Below are positions 10,116 through 21,842 of a stretch of DNA of 64,000 bases, one piece after another. The notes under the pieces were generated by a model. It had not been told where the DNA came from, ran no database searches, and saw nothing but the letters and a program-made list of their open reading frames with translations. Source of the DNA: Mauremys mutica (taxonomy: Eukaryota; Chordata; Testudines; Geoemydidae); the NCBI RefSeq assembly GCF_020497125.1, contig NC_059081.1, forward strand, positions 14,975,105 through 15,039,104, read 5' to 3'. The position numbers and the translations under genes were made by a program. Each line of letters starts with the position of its first letter. Position 1 is the first letter of the stretch.

Positions 10116-11611
10116 AAATTGGAACAACTCCTACCCACCCATCTGCAGATCTTATCTGTATATAAAGATAGATAAATACATCTATTTTGTAATTAGATAC
10201 CCAACTTCCAACCCAAAAAGACAGTTCCATTATGTTGTCTGGTACTAGTGCCAGTCAACATCTTCTATACTCTCTGCCAAGTGCCAGCTCCCAAGTACAG
10301 AGGTTAATGTTCTCTCTTTGTGCCACCTCCCGTTGTTCAATTAGGGCCCAATTCTGCCATACTCAATCATAACAATACTTTATCCCACAAGCACCGTTTA
10401 ATATTAGCCCTGTGGTATTGCTGGCTGCCACCCTGAGAAAAAATCCAACGAGTTCATCGCATGCCAAATAAACACCCCCCTTTTCTCAACACTGTCAAAA
10501 TGTATAAAACACTTTTTATATGAAGAAAGAAGCCTACATAAATTCTTAATGTAGAGAGTAAATAGAAAGAAAGTCAATATTCCCTGTCACTCTTTTTATT
10601 TTTAGGGTTTTGGCTAGAAAATAAAATGGACAAAATTGTACTCTGAACTTTCAAAACGTTAAGTGACTTTTCCAATCATCAGGTCAATACTTGCCTGGAG
10701 ATGTTAACATTAAGATACTAGTTATGGCATCAGTCATGAATGGCTTATCTGGTAACAAGATGTGAGGGTTGGGTGTAGAAGATGCTGAATTGCCATCTTT
10801 ACTTATATCCATTAGTCTTTCCTTGTAAGTACCTGCCCCAATTTTGTGTGTCCAACTATACTGTCGCTTTAAAAAGAGTTTAAAATCAGTTTTACATTAT
10901 TATATTTGCTTTTCCTTCTGTCTTATTTGCAGTCCATGTATTTTAAGTGCTCGGATTACTTATTTGAGCAGTGAGTGTATTCTCTTTTGCTAAATGACTA
11001 AAAGGTTGCTGCATTCAAATGGGAGCTGTAACATTCTGACCTCTGCTTCTCTTCCTAGCCTACCTAACTTTTCCTCATGCTCATCTGTGGTCAACCTTCC
11101 CTCTTCTGCCCCGCCACCCCTTCACCTTCCAGTTCTCACCCAGTGCTACCTCGCAGTATCACTCCTACTCCTGCCTTGCAGCTTCCCACAGTCCATCCCT
11201 CTTGCTCCTCTTTAGTCAGCAGGTTCTTGAACTTCCTCCCATGTAAACTTCTCCCACACTGCTGTGGCCTCCCAGCCAAACCAGTACACCCCCATCCTTC
11301 TCCCCACACTTCCCACTGCATCTACCATTTGCTCTGCCACCTCGCTCACCCTACCTCCTGACTGTCACTCCAAATGACATCCCATTTGCCAAACTTCTCC
11401 CTTACTTCCATACCATCCTGCCCCCACCCACCTGCTGCTGCTCTACCTTGCTTGAATCTCAGGTGCAATTCTACTTTAACAAAGCCATTCTGGAATGAGG
11501 TGGTTAATGCTTGTTGTGAAATGTGGCAGACTGTTTTAGAGACTGAAATTCTCTCTTTATGCACAGAAGAGGTACATCATGGGTAGCTATTTTTGGAGAA
11601 GTTTTGTGTGT
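10116..11611. other. Unassigned sequence with a pyrimidine-rich tract
   Basis: No gene seen. From about 11030 to 11460 the plus strand is strongly C/T-rich (many CTTCC, CCACC, CTGCC words), which explains the overlapping frames there. It may be a decayed simple repeat. Confidence 0.5.
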
Positions 11612-11675
11612 TCTACAGGAGGTCAGCCTAGATGATCACAATGGTCTTTTCTGGCCTTGGAATCTATTGAATCTG
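11612..11675 (+). repeat. CR1 LINE 3' end fragment
   Basis: Contains the CR1 tail words TCTACAGGAGGTCAGCCTAG, ATGATCACAATGGTC and TTCTGGCCTTGGAATCTATT. Only the tail is certain; the upstream 100 bases may be diverged CR1. Confidence 0.7.
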
Positions 11676-12012
11676 AAGCAGACAGATCACCTCTAGGAGT
11701 AAAGGAATAAGTCAGTCTCCATGCAATCATTGTCCCTTCTGCAGAGACTGTCAACAAGGCTAGTGGTCATTGCTAATGGGGCTGAAAGAGAGTCTCACAA
11801 AACCATACTTCAAAATGATTTTAACTGGAAGTGGCTGGGTATACCGTTATGTGGACTAAAAACAAGATAAAGAAAGCACTGTATTGAGCTGGAAGAGAAA
11901 GTAAACAGTTAATTAAAAGCATTCACAGAAGATAATTAATTGGAAGAAGTAGTAAGGAGAGAGAAATCATACAAAGGGATCTAGAGAGAGTAGAAATGTT
12001 GGTGGAAAGCAG

Positions 12013-12595
12013 AGATGGTTGGGAATTTTTTTAGAACATTTTTGGCCAAAAAGTGATATCACTGCTAGCGAGAGGGATAGTTCAGTGGTTTGAGCATTGG
12101 CCTGCTAAACCTAGGGTTGTAAGCTCAATCCTTGAGGGGGCCACCTAGGGATCTGCAGCAAAAAAAATAGTGTTTGGTTCTCTTAGTGAAGGCAGGAGGC
12201 TGGACTCAATGACCTTTCAACATCCGTTCTAGGAGATAGGATATCTCCTATTATTATTATTATATACACCAAAACTGTGAAACAGTCAGTTCAAAACTTC
12301 AGACGTTTGGCTGGTTTGTTTTGTTTTTGTATGGTAAAAACAGTTTTGAGATTATTGAATGGGAAAGTTTCTGGGGGTTTTAAAGTCATTCATAATTTTA
12401 GTAAATTTACACTAAAAGGTGGAGGAGAAAGAAGGTCAACATCAAAACTAGATACTTTGTAATTATTGAACAAAAATTCTTATGTATGTTTGGCTTGCAA
12501 AAACATTTTTAGATTTCAACTTTTTGTCATGATTCACGATGGGGTGGAATTTAAATATTGAAAAAAAAATTCCCTCCTGGCCCTACTGGAAAGTA
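12013..12595. repeat. AT-rich old interspersed repeat, split by a SINE
   Basis: The blocks flanking the SINE are rich in AAAA/TTTT with words such as TTGGGAATTTTTTTAGAACA, CATTTTTGGCCAAAAAG and AAACATTTTTAGATTTCAAC. The style matches the block at 60266-60730. The SINE at 12069-12264 sits inside it, so this repeat is older. The family is not named. Confidence 0.35.
12069..12264 (+). repeat. Turtle tRNA-derived SINE
   Basis: The tRNA head has an A box in TAGTTCAGTGGTTTGAGC and a B box in GGTTGTAAGCTCAATCC, then GAGGGGGCCACCTAGGGATC, then a CR1-like tail with GGAGGCTGGACTCAATGACC and a final ATT-repeat run. This head-plus-tail structure is the hallmark SINE of cryptodiran turtles. Near full length; the B box has one visible change (AAGCTC rather than GAGTTC). 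Confidence 0.9.
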
Positions 12596-12739
12596 AAATG
12601 AGATTCCAATTAGCCAATTTATCTTGGGAAATTAATCCAAAATGCAAGCTATTCAGTGGGAAGGAGGAACCCAGAAACTAGTTGATAATGGGTTTGAAAT
12701 GCAAGATGGCAGCACAAAAGGACTTTTGACCAATTATAG

Positions 12740-12958
12740 GAGATAATGCACATCTCATACAACTACACCTTGATTACTGTGTTCAGTCTGGATACCTCAG
12801 ATGCTAAGAACCTGGAGGGAGTTCAGAGAAAGGCAACAGAGGTCAGTAGGACAATGGTGAAATCTACTTATGAGCAAAGCCTAAAAGCTAAATATGTTGA
12901 ATTTAGCAAAAAGTGAATAAGGTCCTAATCCTGAAATGAGCTTTGACTGTACAGCCCC
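12740..12958 (+). repeat. CR1-like LINE fragment
   Basis: The translated plus strand gives LDYCVQSGYL and, after a frame break, NLEGVQRKA, matching the end of the CR1 reverse transcriptase (LEYCVQFW...LERVQRRA type). It is short and broken. Confidence 0.5.
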
Positions 12959-14230
12959 TTGTGATCATGTGGTGCCTCCATGGATTTTAGTTGGTCTTTG
13001 CACAGATATTCCATAATCCATAAATTTTTGAAGGAGGGAAAGGATCTATTAAAAGTACCACTTAAGTGTGGAAATTAGGAAAAGAGAAATTTAGGCTAAT
13101 CTACCGCTACAGGGAAAGGTTCATCAGAAAAATATACACTCATATTTACCAAAATTGTTCTTTTCTTGGAAATGAACATTTGAATTTTTCTGTTTCTTCA
13201 AAGGAAAACTAAAAACATCCCCCCCTAGAATAAACAAAACAAAAAAGAAGAAAATCCTATTTTGGTCAAATAATTAATTTTTTGTTTCTTATGAAATGTT
13301 TCATGAAAAATACTTACAATTTTCTAGCCAGCTTGTCTCATGACTATTAAAATTAGAGCGTATGTCAATATTAGAAAATATACGGTTTTGAAGAGTCCTT
13401 CAATGGCAGGAAGACACACTGCAGGACAAGTACATTCTTCCCCATAATCTCTTTGGAGCAGGAAGAATATCTTGATATAAGTCTTGCAGACCTCAAAGAA
13501 CAAAATTCTGATCTTGATTAGGGCTCCTGAGTGATATCGCAATATAGATATTAAATAATAATCTAATCTTTGATTCTGTAAATTCCAGTGGTGTTTCTTG
13601 TGATGTGGACACTTCTTCAGTGAGAACCCAAACTGTAACAAACAATTCATTTCACATAAATAACTGAACAGCCACTAGACTTGGCTTTTGACCAGGATAA
13701 CATTACAGTCTCCAAGTACTGGTGGTTCTTTTACTTTTTTTTAAGCTTCTCCCATTTCAAGTATGGAGGTTAAAATATAATTCTTTAAATGGTAAGATGG
13801 TAAAATGTACTCAAAGGGGATGTAAAAGGTATAAAATAAGCTGGGAAATAACTGAGCATTAAATCAGTGAACATAAATATAAAGTAGATCTCCTACAAAG
13901 GTTCAGAGATTGCACAAAATCACAGGGGACTGAAACCTGATGAAAAATATATATAATACATATATTTAAAGAAAGAAGCCTGAGGCAATAGTTACTTATG
14001 CACAACAAACCTACAGTACTTGGGTTCTTTATTAATAATAGAACAGTAAAATCAGTAAAGTCTGTGTGTAAGGCAAGTCTTTTCACACAGACCAATATGT
14101 CTGAAGCAAATTGGCAGAGGGATGAGTTGTAATGTGGGCCAACCAAGATAGTACATTATCCATCTGCAAGTTTGAAACAAAATATGAAAATGTGAATTAG
14201 ATCTAACTTTGTACAAATAAATGCACATTG
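12959..14230. other. Unassigned AT-rich sequence
   Basis: No RNA gene or convincing frame. AT-rich words around 13110-13300 resemble the old AT-rich repeat at 12013, but the match is too weak to call. Confidence 0.45.
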
Positions 14231-14452
14231 AGGGGAGGGATAGCTCAGTGGTTTGAGTATTGGCTTGCTAAATCCAGAATTGTGAGTTCAATCCTTGAGG
14301 GGGCCACTTAAGGATCTGGGGCAAAAATCAGTACTTGGTCCTGCTAGTGAAAGCAGGGGGCTGGACTCAACTCAATGACCTTTTGAGGTCCCTTCCAGTT
14401 CTAGGAGATAGGTATATCTCCAATTATTATTATTATTATTATTATTATAATA
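14231..14452 (+). repeat. Turtle tRNA-derived SINE, full length
   Basis: Clear A box (TAGCTCAGTGGTTTGAG), B box (TTGTGAGTTCAATCC), GAGGGGGCCACTTAAGGATC, then the tail CTGGACTCAACTCAATGACC and TTCCAGTTCTAGGAGATAGG, ending in about ten ATT repeats (14423-14452). A six-base duplication (CAACTC) occurs in the tail. This is the best-preserved SINE in the window. Confidence 0.92.
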
Positions 14453-14974
14453 AATTGTTTACTCATCCAAGGAAATTAGATTTTTTTCACCCTAGAATTT
14501 GTACGTGGGCAAGTAAAGATGTCAGGCTTCTGGCCCACTGGAGAATAAGAGTGGAGGAGGCTGGAGGTGGTCTGAGATCAGTCTCGGCAGCTACCAGTAT
14601 AAGGGAAGGTTGCAGAGGGCTGAATGGGAATAGAGCAAGGAGAATTTGGCTGCCTTCGGATTAGGGAGTGGGGGTCATATTTTAACTTAAAATAAAGCAA
14701 GAATGAAACTATACACATAATTCCATGTGAGAGTCACATCCACTGAAACAAGAATAAAAATGAAACCCTGGTACAGTAGTCTCCGACAGAATGAAGAAAA
14801 ATGCCTTTAGATGGTCACAGACGTGTTTCATTTTAATTTCATTTAGAAAATGAATTATCCAGGAGTGAGGAAATGGGGGAGAGAGGCGGGAGGAGTGGGG
14901 ATGGAGTTTCTTGTTGGATAAGCAATTTGAAGTCTTAGCTGCCTCTGGACAAAAGACTATGCTGGAAAAAAGAC
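14453..14974. other. Unassigned sequence
   Basis: Nothing recognised. A purine-rich patch lies near 14870-14910. Confidence 0.45.
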
Positions 14975-15260
14975 CTGCTTTATTATTATTTGTTTATTAT
15001 ACTAGCACCTAGAGGTCTCCTAGGATCAGGGCCCCTTTGTGCTAAATTCTGTACATGCACATAGCAAGAGATAATCCCTGACGGGAAGAGTTTACAGGAG
15101 GAACAAAGTATAGAAGAAAAGGGTGCTATTAGCCCCATTTTACAGATTACAATCTGAGGCAGGGTGAGATTAAATGACTTGCCCAACATCACACAGGGAG
15201 ACTATAGCAGAGTGCAGAATTGAACGCAGATCTGAGTGAGCTACAGCCTTGTTCTTTAAT
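14975..15260 (-). repeat. MIR-like SINE with L2-like tail, near full length
   Basis: On the plus strand it reads as a reverse MIR: the tail region (GCACCTAGAGGTCTCCTAGG, GTGCTAAATTCTGTACATGC), then CATTTTACAGATTACAATCT, then ACTTGCCCAACATCACACAG and GCAGAATTGAACGCAGATCT. It starts with a TTATTATTTGTTTATTAT run, the reverse of the AT-rich 3' end. Confidence 0.8.
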
Positions 15261-15512
15261 TAATCACAAAACCATCCTTCCTCTCCAATCTTACTAAAGA
15301 GTGACTCTTACTAAATTAGTCAGTCTATCAATGTCAGAGTAGGTTAGAGGCACATAAATTGTGATTGTAGGTAGAAGGAGGCACTGTAAGTGAGACATTT
15401 TCTACAAGATATAAACCAATGATCTGCACTTTCTCTTTCTAACTCTTTCTTGGAATCATTCCATATACTGCAATGTTTCTCCACTGATAGCACAGTTTGT
15501 CTTTTTAAACAA

Positions 15513-16020
15513 TGTCACAGATTGATGGGCCCTTAAAGGCAAGTAGATCTCAGCCCCTCCAGGGACAGAGTCAAATCTCCGTCCCTGGTGGGAAACATGA
15601 GTCATGTGACTGGTGGGTCATGTGACCCAAGTAGGCTTTGGGTAAAACCAGAGGCTGAGCTGAAAGAACTGATGGGAAGAAGAACTCAGCCTGCACACAT
15701 ATTTCCTCGAAGGAGGGCTGTGAAATCCTGATCTCAAGGGGTGAGTTTCTGAGCTAGGATGTATAGGACACAGTCCCAGCAGGAGGGCTGTAGAAACCCC
15801 AATCTAAAGGAGTGAACTTGTAGGCTTGGGAGGCTAAGACTTGACCCACACCATCCTAGGAAGGAAGGCTGAGGAAAACTCAGAACCTATGGATGGCTAA
15901 AAGGGGGCTTGCTTTTGGAGCCAGACAATGTTAAATAAATTAGACCCCAAGGGAAGGAGTGTTGTTTTAAAGACTTTCTGAGAGTGGATTATTTCTGGGA
16001 GCCTAAGACAAACTGAGACA
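15513..16020 (+). repeat. Candidate LTR of a retrotransposon
   Basis: It begins TGTCACAG and ends CTGAGACA, near-perfect short inverted termini of TG...CA type. It contains GGGTAAAACCAG in the U3-like part, two direct repeats of a GGAGGGCTGT block (15713 and 15783), and AATAAA in GTTAAATAAATTAGACCCC near the 3' side. No target duplication was found (AACAA left, GGTCT right), so it may be the end of a truncated element or the boundary may be wrong. Confidence 0.45.
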
Positions 16021-18605
16021 GGTCTCCTGCAGAGCCACCCTATGGCAGGAGGGGATGGTTTGAAGGCAGCAACTTCTTACAACGTATATTGCCTCACATT
16101 TGTGTTTGTTTTCTGTTCTTAAATGGCTTAGTTGTTTGAACTCTTTGGTTCTGTCTCTTTGGTTGCTGAGACAGAAAGATTGTGTGTTCAAGACCCAAAT
16201 TAGGATGTGTTTGGATTCTCACTATGTTTGGGAATAATAGCAGCAGTTACATAGTGCTTTTTCTATTCACATCTTTCTAATAAAGGCCCATAGACGTTCA
16301 CTCAAAACAATAAAAAATAGGTATGAATATAGCCTCTGTGGTTACAATCTCAAGTTTTGAAATTTACAAGAGAGATCAGTCATCCATGCTTCAGGTCATG
16401 ATCTGATCACCAGCTGGGACAAAGTAATAATTTTTCATGCACATTGCGTAAGTGAACCAGTGCATTAAGGAAAAGGGAAGAATCTCCTTCCTCTACAGAG
16501 AATGTCAGCAAGGCTGTTTTCTGTTTGGCAAAATAAGATTACCACAAAAATAAGTAGCCAAATCCTAACTTTTTTACTCAACTCGTACTGTGCAACGCAC
16601 TCACTGAGGTCACTGAATATTGCTCGAGTGATTTGGCCATAGGATTCGGTATGATATAAGTAAAAATTCACAATTTAAGAATGAAAGCTGCCATTTTGCA
16701 TGTTCTTTTTTTCAAAACTGAGGCACAAGGAGGCATGTTAGGCAGGTGGTATCACTATGTTCTGAATGACAGAGCTGATCTGAACTTTTTCCTTCCTTGG
16801 TTTTTATGGTTCACTTTTCAGTTAAAAATTCTTTGTACTATACGTTCAGCTGAGGGATATTTCTACATGTTGGCTGCCTTTTTGAACTATTTATTTATTT
16901 TATCTGTAGAAAGATTTTTTTTTCTTTTCTTTTTAATTCCCCTTTCCTTTCTTTATATTTTGTTCTAGTAGCATTGATTCAGTAATTATATTAGTTATGG
17001 GTGGGAAAATGGGCTCAGATAAGATCAGAACTGACCCAAAGCTTTCCCATAACTGCAAAAAAGTATCTGAATGGTGTTTTGGAAAAGAATAGTTAACTTT
17101 TAAAAAACTTTATTTTTCAGTTCAATGTTTCTTTGTATTTCCTGGGGCTGAAAGTAAACATGGAAAAACTGAAAGAAAGTTTGTATTTCTAGCCCCAAAA
17201 TAAGCAGTAAGGATTTGACCTCTTGAAGTTTGTTCTTGAGTGGATATTTGTTGTCTAATTTTGCAAGAGAGTGAGTTTCATTTGCTTCTTCAAATGGAAG
17301 CGAATTCAAACCTTTCCAAGTTCAGCTTCCTCTAGCACCAGCCACTTTAGAATGGGTATTGTTAATGATCCTTGTGGGATCCCAAAACGCCGTGAGAAGA
17401 GCAGATTGATTGATTGATCTGAAAATAAAACGAATTAAGCTTTATTTTTTGAGCACCAATCACAGGTAAGGACAGATCTGGAGGACAGCAGGAGAAGGGT
17501 ATTGCCTGTTACGTATTAAGACTCTCCAGAAAAAACATGGGTGGCATTTTGGATTTTCTGGTTTTTGCTAGGTGTATAAAGCAGCAACACGTAGCGTGAA
17601 GTTGGACGAGCAATGTATTGACCCATGACTTGTTTGTAATAGTAGCACAAAGTGAGCAGGGGCGCTTATGTTTGGATTACAGATGGAAACTTAAACTTTT
17701 GGCACTTTATAGCTTTGTGGTTAAAGCAAGCATCAATTTCCTTTTCCTCTCTCTTCCTTTGACGCTTGGTTGGGCAACCTTTGATGCTGCTCTGGGCATT
17801 TTTTAAATTTAGATTTTGTTTTTTGCCTGGCTGGGCATCAACCTCTTTTGCTGCTGTGGGTAATCTTTACTTAGAATTCCCAGGTGATTAACTTTCACTG
17901 ACTCTAGGTGATTTCATTGATTTCACTGACTGCCTGGATGTTCTAGTTTACTGCTGATAATAGGAGTATGATACAACCCTGGATTTTGGATATGGGAATG
18001 TATGAATCCTTTGATCAATGCAATTTTATATATCCTTATATATAATAGTATCAGCCAAAGGAGTCTTACATTTTATTTATGTATGTGTATATATAACCTT
18101 TGGATAATATGTGTTACGTTTAGATATTGCTGACAACTTTCATTTGGAGAATTTGAGTTAAAATTTGCTACTTGTTAGTCTTCACTCTGCATATTATCTC
18201 GGGGTTTGACTGGTAGGCATCTTATAATCTGCACTGAGTATGGGGCAGTATGTATCTGTCCTAGTCTACAAACAGACAAGAGGCCAAACTTCCCCCTTGT
18301 TTCAGGGAGCAAGTAATCTGTACTAGTCTTTTCCTTCCAAGGTTTTGCCTATTCCCTGCTCTCCTGTGCAGGAGAAGGAGTAACAGCCCCAGTGAATTTC
18401 TCTGTGATGCAGGTACCAGCACACGTGGGCATTATGCCACCTTATACCACTGTGCAGGTAGACTCACAGTTGAGCCCTTAATGTTTCATATATGTTATGC
18501 CTGTAGTATGTTATGTCCCTTGAGAATTAGGTGTTAGACTAATTAGGTTTGTATCACTTTTTTCCAGCCAATTTGGTAGCTTTCTAGGTCTTTCTTCTCT
18601 GTGCC
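16021..18605. other. Unassigned AT-rich sequence
   Basis: About 2.6 kb with no recognised repeat or gene. Frames at 16681-16968 and 17618-17806 are hydrophobic and low-complexity, and show no domain. Confidence 0.5.
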
Positions 18606-18848
18606 TGTCATAAACAGATAATTAAGGATTAATGCCTCTTTTACCTGTAAAGGGTTAAGAAGTTCACCTAGCCTAGCTGACACCTGACCAGAGGAACCAA
18701 TGGGGGGACAGGATGTTTCAAAAGGAAGGCGGGAAGTTCCCTTTATCTTGGTCAGTTTCATCTGGAGTGGAAAAGATCAAGGAACCAGCCTCTTATCAGA
18801 GTAGTAAGTTTTAGAAAAGAATAAATAGGTTTATGTTTATTTTCTTTT
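18606..18848 (+). repeat. LTR-like arm, plus orientation
   Basis: Begins TGTCATAAACAG and matches the reverse complement of 19716-19961 along its length (with small differences) up to a shared TTTATGTTTATTTTCTTT, after which the two diverge. It is interpreted as the 5' part of an LTR in plus orientation; sequence to about 19130 may be the rest of it. Confidence 0.5.
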
Positions 18849-19225
18849 TGGTTTTCCTCAGGCTGTAATCTTGTTAATTCTATTTCCTTTTGCATAGTTT
18901 TTTTCCCTTGTCTGACATTTCCCTCCCCCCCCACTTTAGCTATCCTCAGAGGTAGAAAAAAAAACAGCTTGTAACTTTCTTTGTTACTGTAATTGGACTC
19001 CTCAAAATGAGAAAGAAACAAGAAAAACTGGTTTGTGACTTGTCTTTTGCAAACTGTAATTACCCTCCAGCTAAAGCCCAGCTGGAAATCATTCTAACAA
19101 AGCCTTGTTAGAAAAACTTTATCTATTTGCCTTCAGCATATCTCTCCTTCACTGCTTCCCCAGCATCTCAAAGGAGGAAAAAAAATCTGGCTTTTGGTTC
19201 CTTTAAAATCCCACCATTGCCACCA

Positions 19226-19962
19226 TGTCGTCGGTTTCACCCCTACTCTGGACTTTAGCGTACAGATATGAGGACCTGCATGTGAACCCCTAAACTGAAT
19301 TACCAGCTTAGATCTGGTTTTGCTGCCACCACTCCCAAGTACTAACTCCCTTCCCTGGGTGATCTTGAGAGACTTATTCACCAATTTCCTGGTGAACACC
19401 GACCCCTTAGATCCAACCCCTTAGATCTTAACACCAGGAGAATTTAACCATCGCCCCTCCTTTCCCCCACCAATTCCTGGTGATTCCAGATCCAATCCCC
19501 TTGGATCCTAACACAAGGAAAAATCAATCAGGTTCTTAAAAATAAGACTTTTAATTAAAGAAAAGAAAGGTAAAAGAAAAAAACCTCTGGGAGAGATTAG
19601 CATACCAGCTACTCTCACAGACAACAGATTCAAACACAGACGATGTTCCGCTGGGCAAAACTTAGTACACAAAATAATTTGATTATTCCTCTAATTGCAC
19701 AAAGACAAAGTCACAAAAGAAAATAAACATAAACCTATTTATTCTTTTCTAAAACTTACTACTCTGATAAGAGGCTGGTTCCTTGATCTTTTCCACTCCG
19801 GCTGAAACTGACCAAGACAAAGGGAACTTCCCTCCTTCCTTTTGAAACATCCTGTCCCCCCCACCCATTGGTTCCTCTGGTCAGGTATCAGCTAGGCTGG
19901 GTGAACTTCTTAACTCTTTACAGGTAAAAGAGGCATTAACCCTTAACTATCTGTTTATGACT
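19226..19962 (-). repeat. Candidate LTR, minus orientation, about 737 bp
   Basis: On the minus strand it starts at the TCATAAACAG terminus and ends CGACGACA, with an ATTAAA polyadenylation-like signal at 19555-19550. The next minus-strand bases (19225 down to 19208) read TGGTGGCAATGGTGGGAT, starting TGG as primer-binding sites do. This suggests the 5' LTR of a minus-strand LTR retrotransposon truncated shortly after. The element class is not determined. Confidence 0.45.
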
Positions 19963-20509
19963 GTCTATTCCAGTTTGGATTATATACATTCTCTCATCAC
20001 TGTGTAGATGTTCTAGCTACATAATTAAGTTTTTTTGTCCATCTGTATAGTTATAGCTGTATGTTCTGCAGTTTTCTGTTCCATGAATTTAGTTGATGTT
20101 GTACAAGAGAAAATGCATGTCTGGTACCTTTTGATTTAAAGAAATATTTTCTGCCTCAGTTCTTTAGCAAGTCCAGTAATGTCTCAGGCTGTTTTCTTTA
20201 CATAAGAGACTGTCCAAACATTGCGGCCTACTAATGCAATAAAAGGCAAATCCAGCCTTAGCGTCTGTGGTTTGTGAAGAGCCACGTATTTCCATTAGAA
20301 AGATGGGGGTAAGGCAGGCACACAAAGGGACTGTGCGGACATGGAGGATACTTGCAGGAGAGAAGTACATGGAAGGGTCCCAAATAGTCTACTTCAGCAA
20401 TTGGATCTAACTAGCCCACGTACAGTGGCTCAGCTGGTATTACTGCCTAGAGGAGAGATTCTTCAGACCAGAAACCCCCCATGCATCTGGCCAGCACTTG
20501 GCGACTTGA
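19963..20509. other. Unassigned sequence
   Basis: No repeat or gene recognised. Confidence 0.4.
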
Positions 20510-20888
20510 TAGGGTTGCCAGGCAGCTGGTTTTCGATGGAACGCCTGGTCGAAAAGGGACCCCAGTGGCTCTGGTCAGCTTAGCTGACCGGGCTGCTAAA
20601 AGTCCAGTTGGCTACAGCAGGGCAGGCAGGCTCCGTGCCTGGCTACTCGCTGCTCCCAGGAAGTGGCTGGAATGTACCCCCGGTTCTTGGTGGAGGGGTG
20701 ACGCCTACAGGCAGGGGCAGCGTGTGGAGCCCCCGGCCACCCTTTTGCCTAGGAGCCACAGGCACATGCTGCTGCTTCCTGGGAGCCGTGTGGACTTCCT
20801 TTGTCCTTGGGAAATGCTGGGGATGCTGGAGGTCAGTGCTACCCGGAGCCCGCACCCCAAACCCCCTCCTGCACTCCAACTCCCTGCC

Positions 20889-21275
20889 CAGGGCCGGCTC
20901 CAGAGCCCAGCGGGGCAAGCACCTGCCTGGGGCGGCCCTTTCCCGGGGGGGCGGCAGGCTGGGCCGGCGGACCTGCCGCAGTCATGCCTGCGGGAGGTCC
21001 ACCGGAGCCCCGGGAGCAGCGGACCTGCCGCAGGCATGACTGCGGAGGGGACGCTCGGCCCGCGGCTCCAGTGGACCTCCCGCAGGCATGCCTGCGGCAG
21101 CTCAACCGGAGCCGCCGGACCTGCGAACCGCCCACAGCCGCGGGAGGTCCAGCCGAGCCGCGCGACCAGTGGACCCTCTGCAGTCATGCCCGCGGGAGGT
21201 CCGCTGCTCCCGCGGCTCGGGGGCGCCTCCCGGGCATGACTGCTTGGGGCGGCCAAAAACCTAGAGCCGCCCCTG
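20889..21275. mobile_element. GC-rich hAT non-autonomous element nested in the minisatellite
   Basis: The ends are CAGGGCCGGCTC and GAGCCGCCCCTG. The flanks TCCCTGCC (20881-20888) and CCCCTGCC (21276-21283) match at 7 of 8 bases. The interior consists of inverted and direct copies of CCGCAGGCATGCCTGCGG-like palindromes and GGACCTCCCGC blocks. It is the same family as the element at 47580. Confidence 0.8.
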
Positions 21276-21283
21276 CCCCTGCC

Positions 21284-21700
21284 TCAGCCGTGAACCCCCT
21301 CCTGCAATCCAAACTCCTCTACCCCAGCCCGGAGCCCCCTCCTGCACCCCAAGCCCCTCATCCCTTGCCCCACCCAGAGTCCCCACCCCTAGCCAGAGTC
21401 CTCAACCCCTGCCTCAGCCCGGAGCCCCCTCCCACACTCCAAAACCCTTGGACCCAGCCTGAACCCCCCCATGCACCCCAAACCCTTCATCCCTGGCCCC
21501 ATTCCAGAGCCCTCACCCCCAGCTGGAGCCCTTACCCCTTCCTGCACCCCATCCCTCTGCCCTACCACACTTTGAACCTCTCCACCCCACCGTGGAGCCC
21601 CCTCCTGCATCCCAAACCCCTCATCCCCAGCCCCACCCCTGAGCCCGCACCCCCAGCCAGAGCCCTCACCCCCTCCCACACCCCTCACCCCAGCCTGGTG
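21284..21700. repeat. C-rich minisatellite
   Basis: Degenerate tandem units of roughly 40-50 bp with the recurring words GAGCCCCCTCCTGCACCCCA, AACCCCTCATCCC and CAGCCCCACCC. The same motif occurs at 20840-20888, on the other side of the nested hAT element, showing that the array was split by that insertion. Confidence 0.7.
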
Positions 21701-21842
21701 AAAATGAGTGAGTGAGGGTGGGGAAGAGTGAGTGATAGAGGGAGGGGGGGGGGTATGAAGTGAAGGTGGGCAGGGCCTCAGAGAGGGCTGGGGTGGGGTA
21801 GGGCGGGAAAAGGGTGTTCCATTTTCTGCAATTAGAAAGTTT

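Larger units (their letters stand above)
20510..21842 (+). mobile_element. hAT-like transposon with internal minisatellite, 3' terminus lost
   Basis: Starts TAGGGTTGCCAGGCAGCTGG, a hAT-type terminus, and runs through GC-rich sequence, a minisatellite and a purine-rich block to TGCAATTAGAAAGTT, where the expected terminal GGCAACCCTA is missing. It is interrupted by a second hAT element at 20889-21275. Long frames (up to 304 codons) on both strands come from C-rich repeats and encode proline-rich nonsense without a domain. Confidence 0.5.

Noticed and set aside
12069..12150. Functional tRNA gene
   Set aside because: A and B boxes belong to the head of a tRNA-derived SINE; no cloverleaf with a proper acceptor stem, and a CR1-like tail follows.
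21284..21700. CRISPR-like array
   Set aside because: Degenerate tandem minisatellite without unique spacers, in a vertebrate genome.
20481..21715. Open frames of 252 and 304 codons, with antisense frames of up to 183
   Set aside because: Produced by C-rich minisatellite and palindromic hAT sequence; low-complexity proline-rich translations without conserved motifs.
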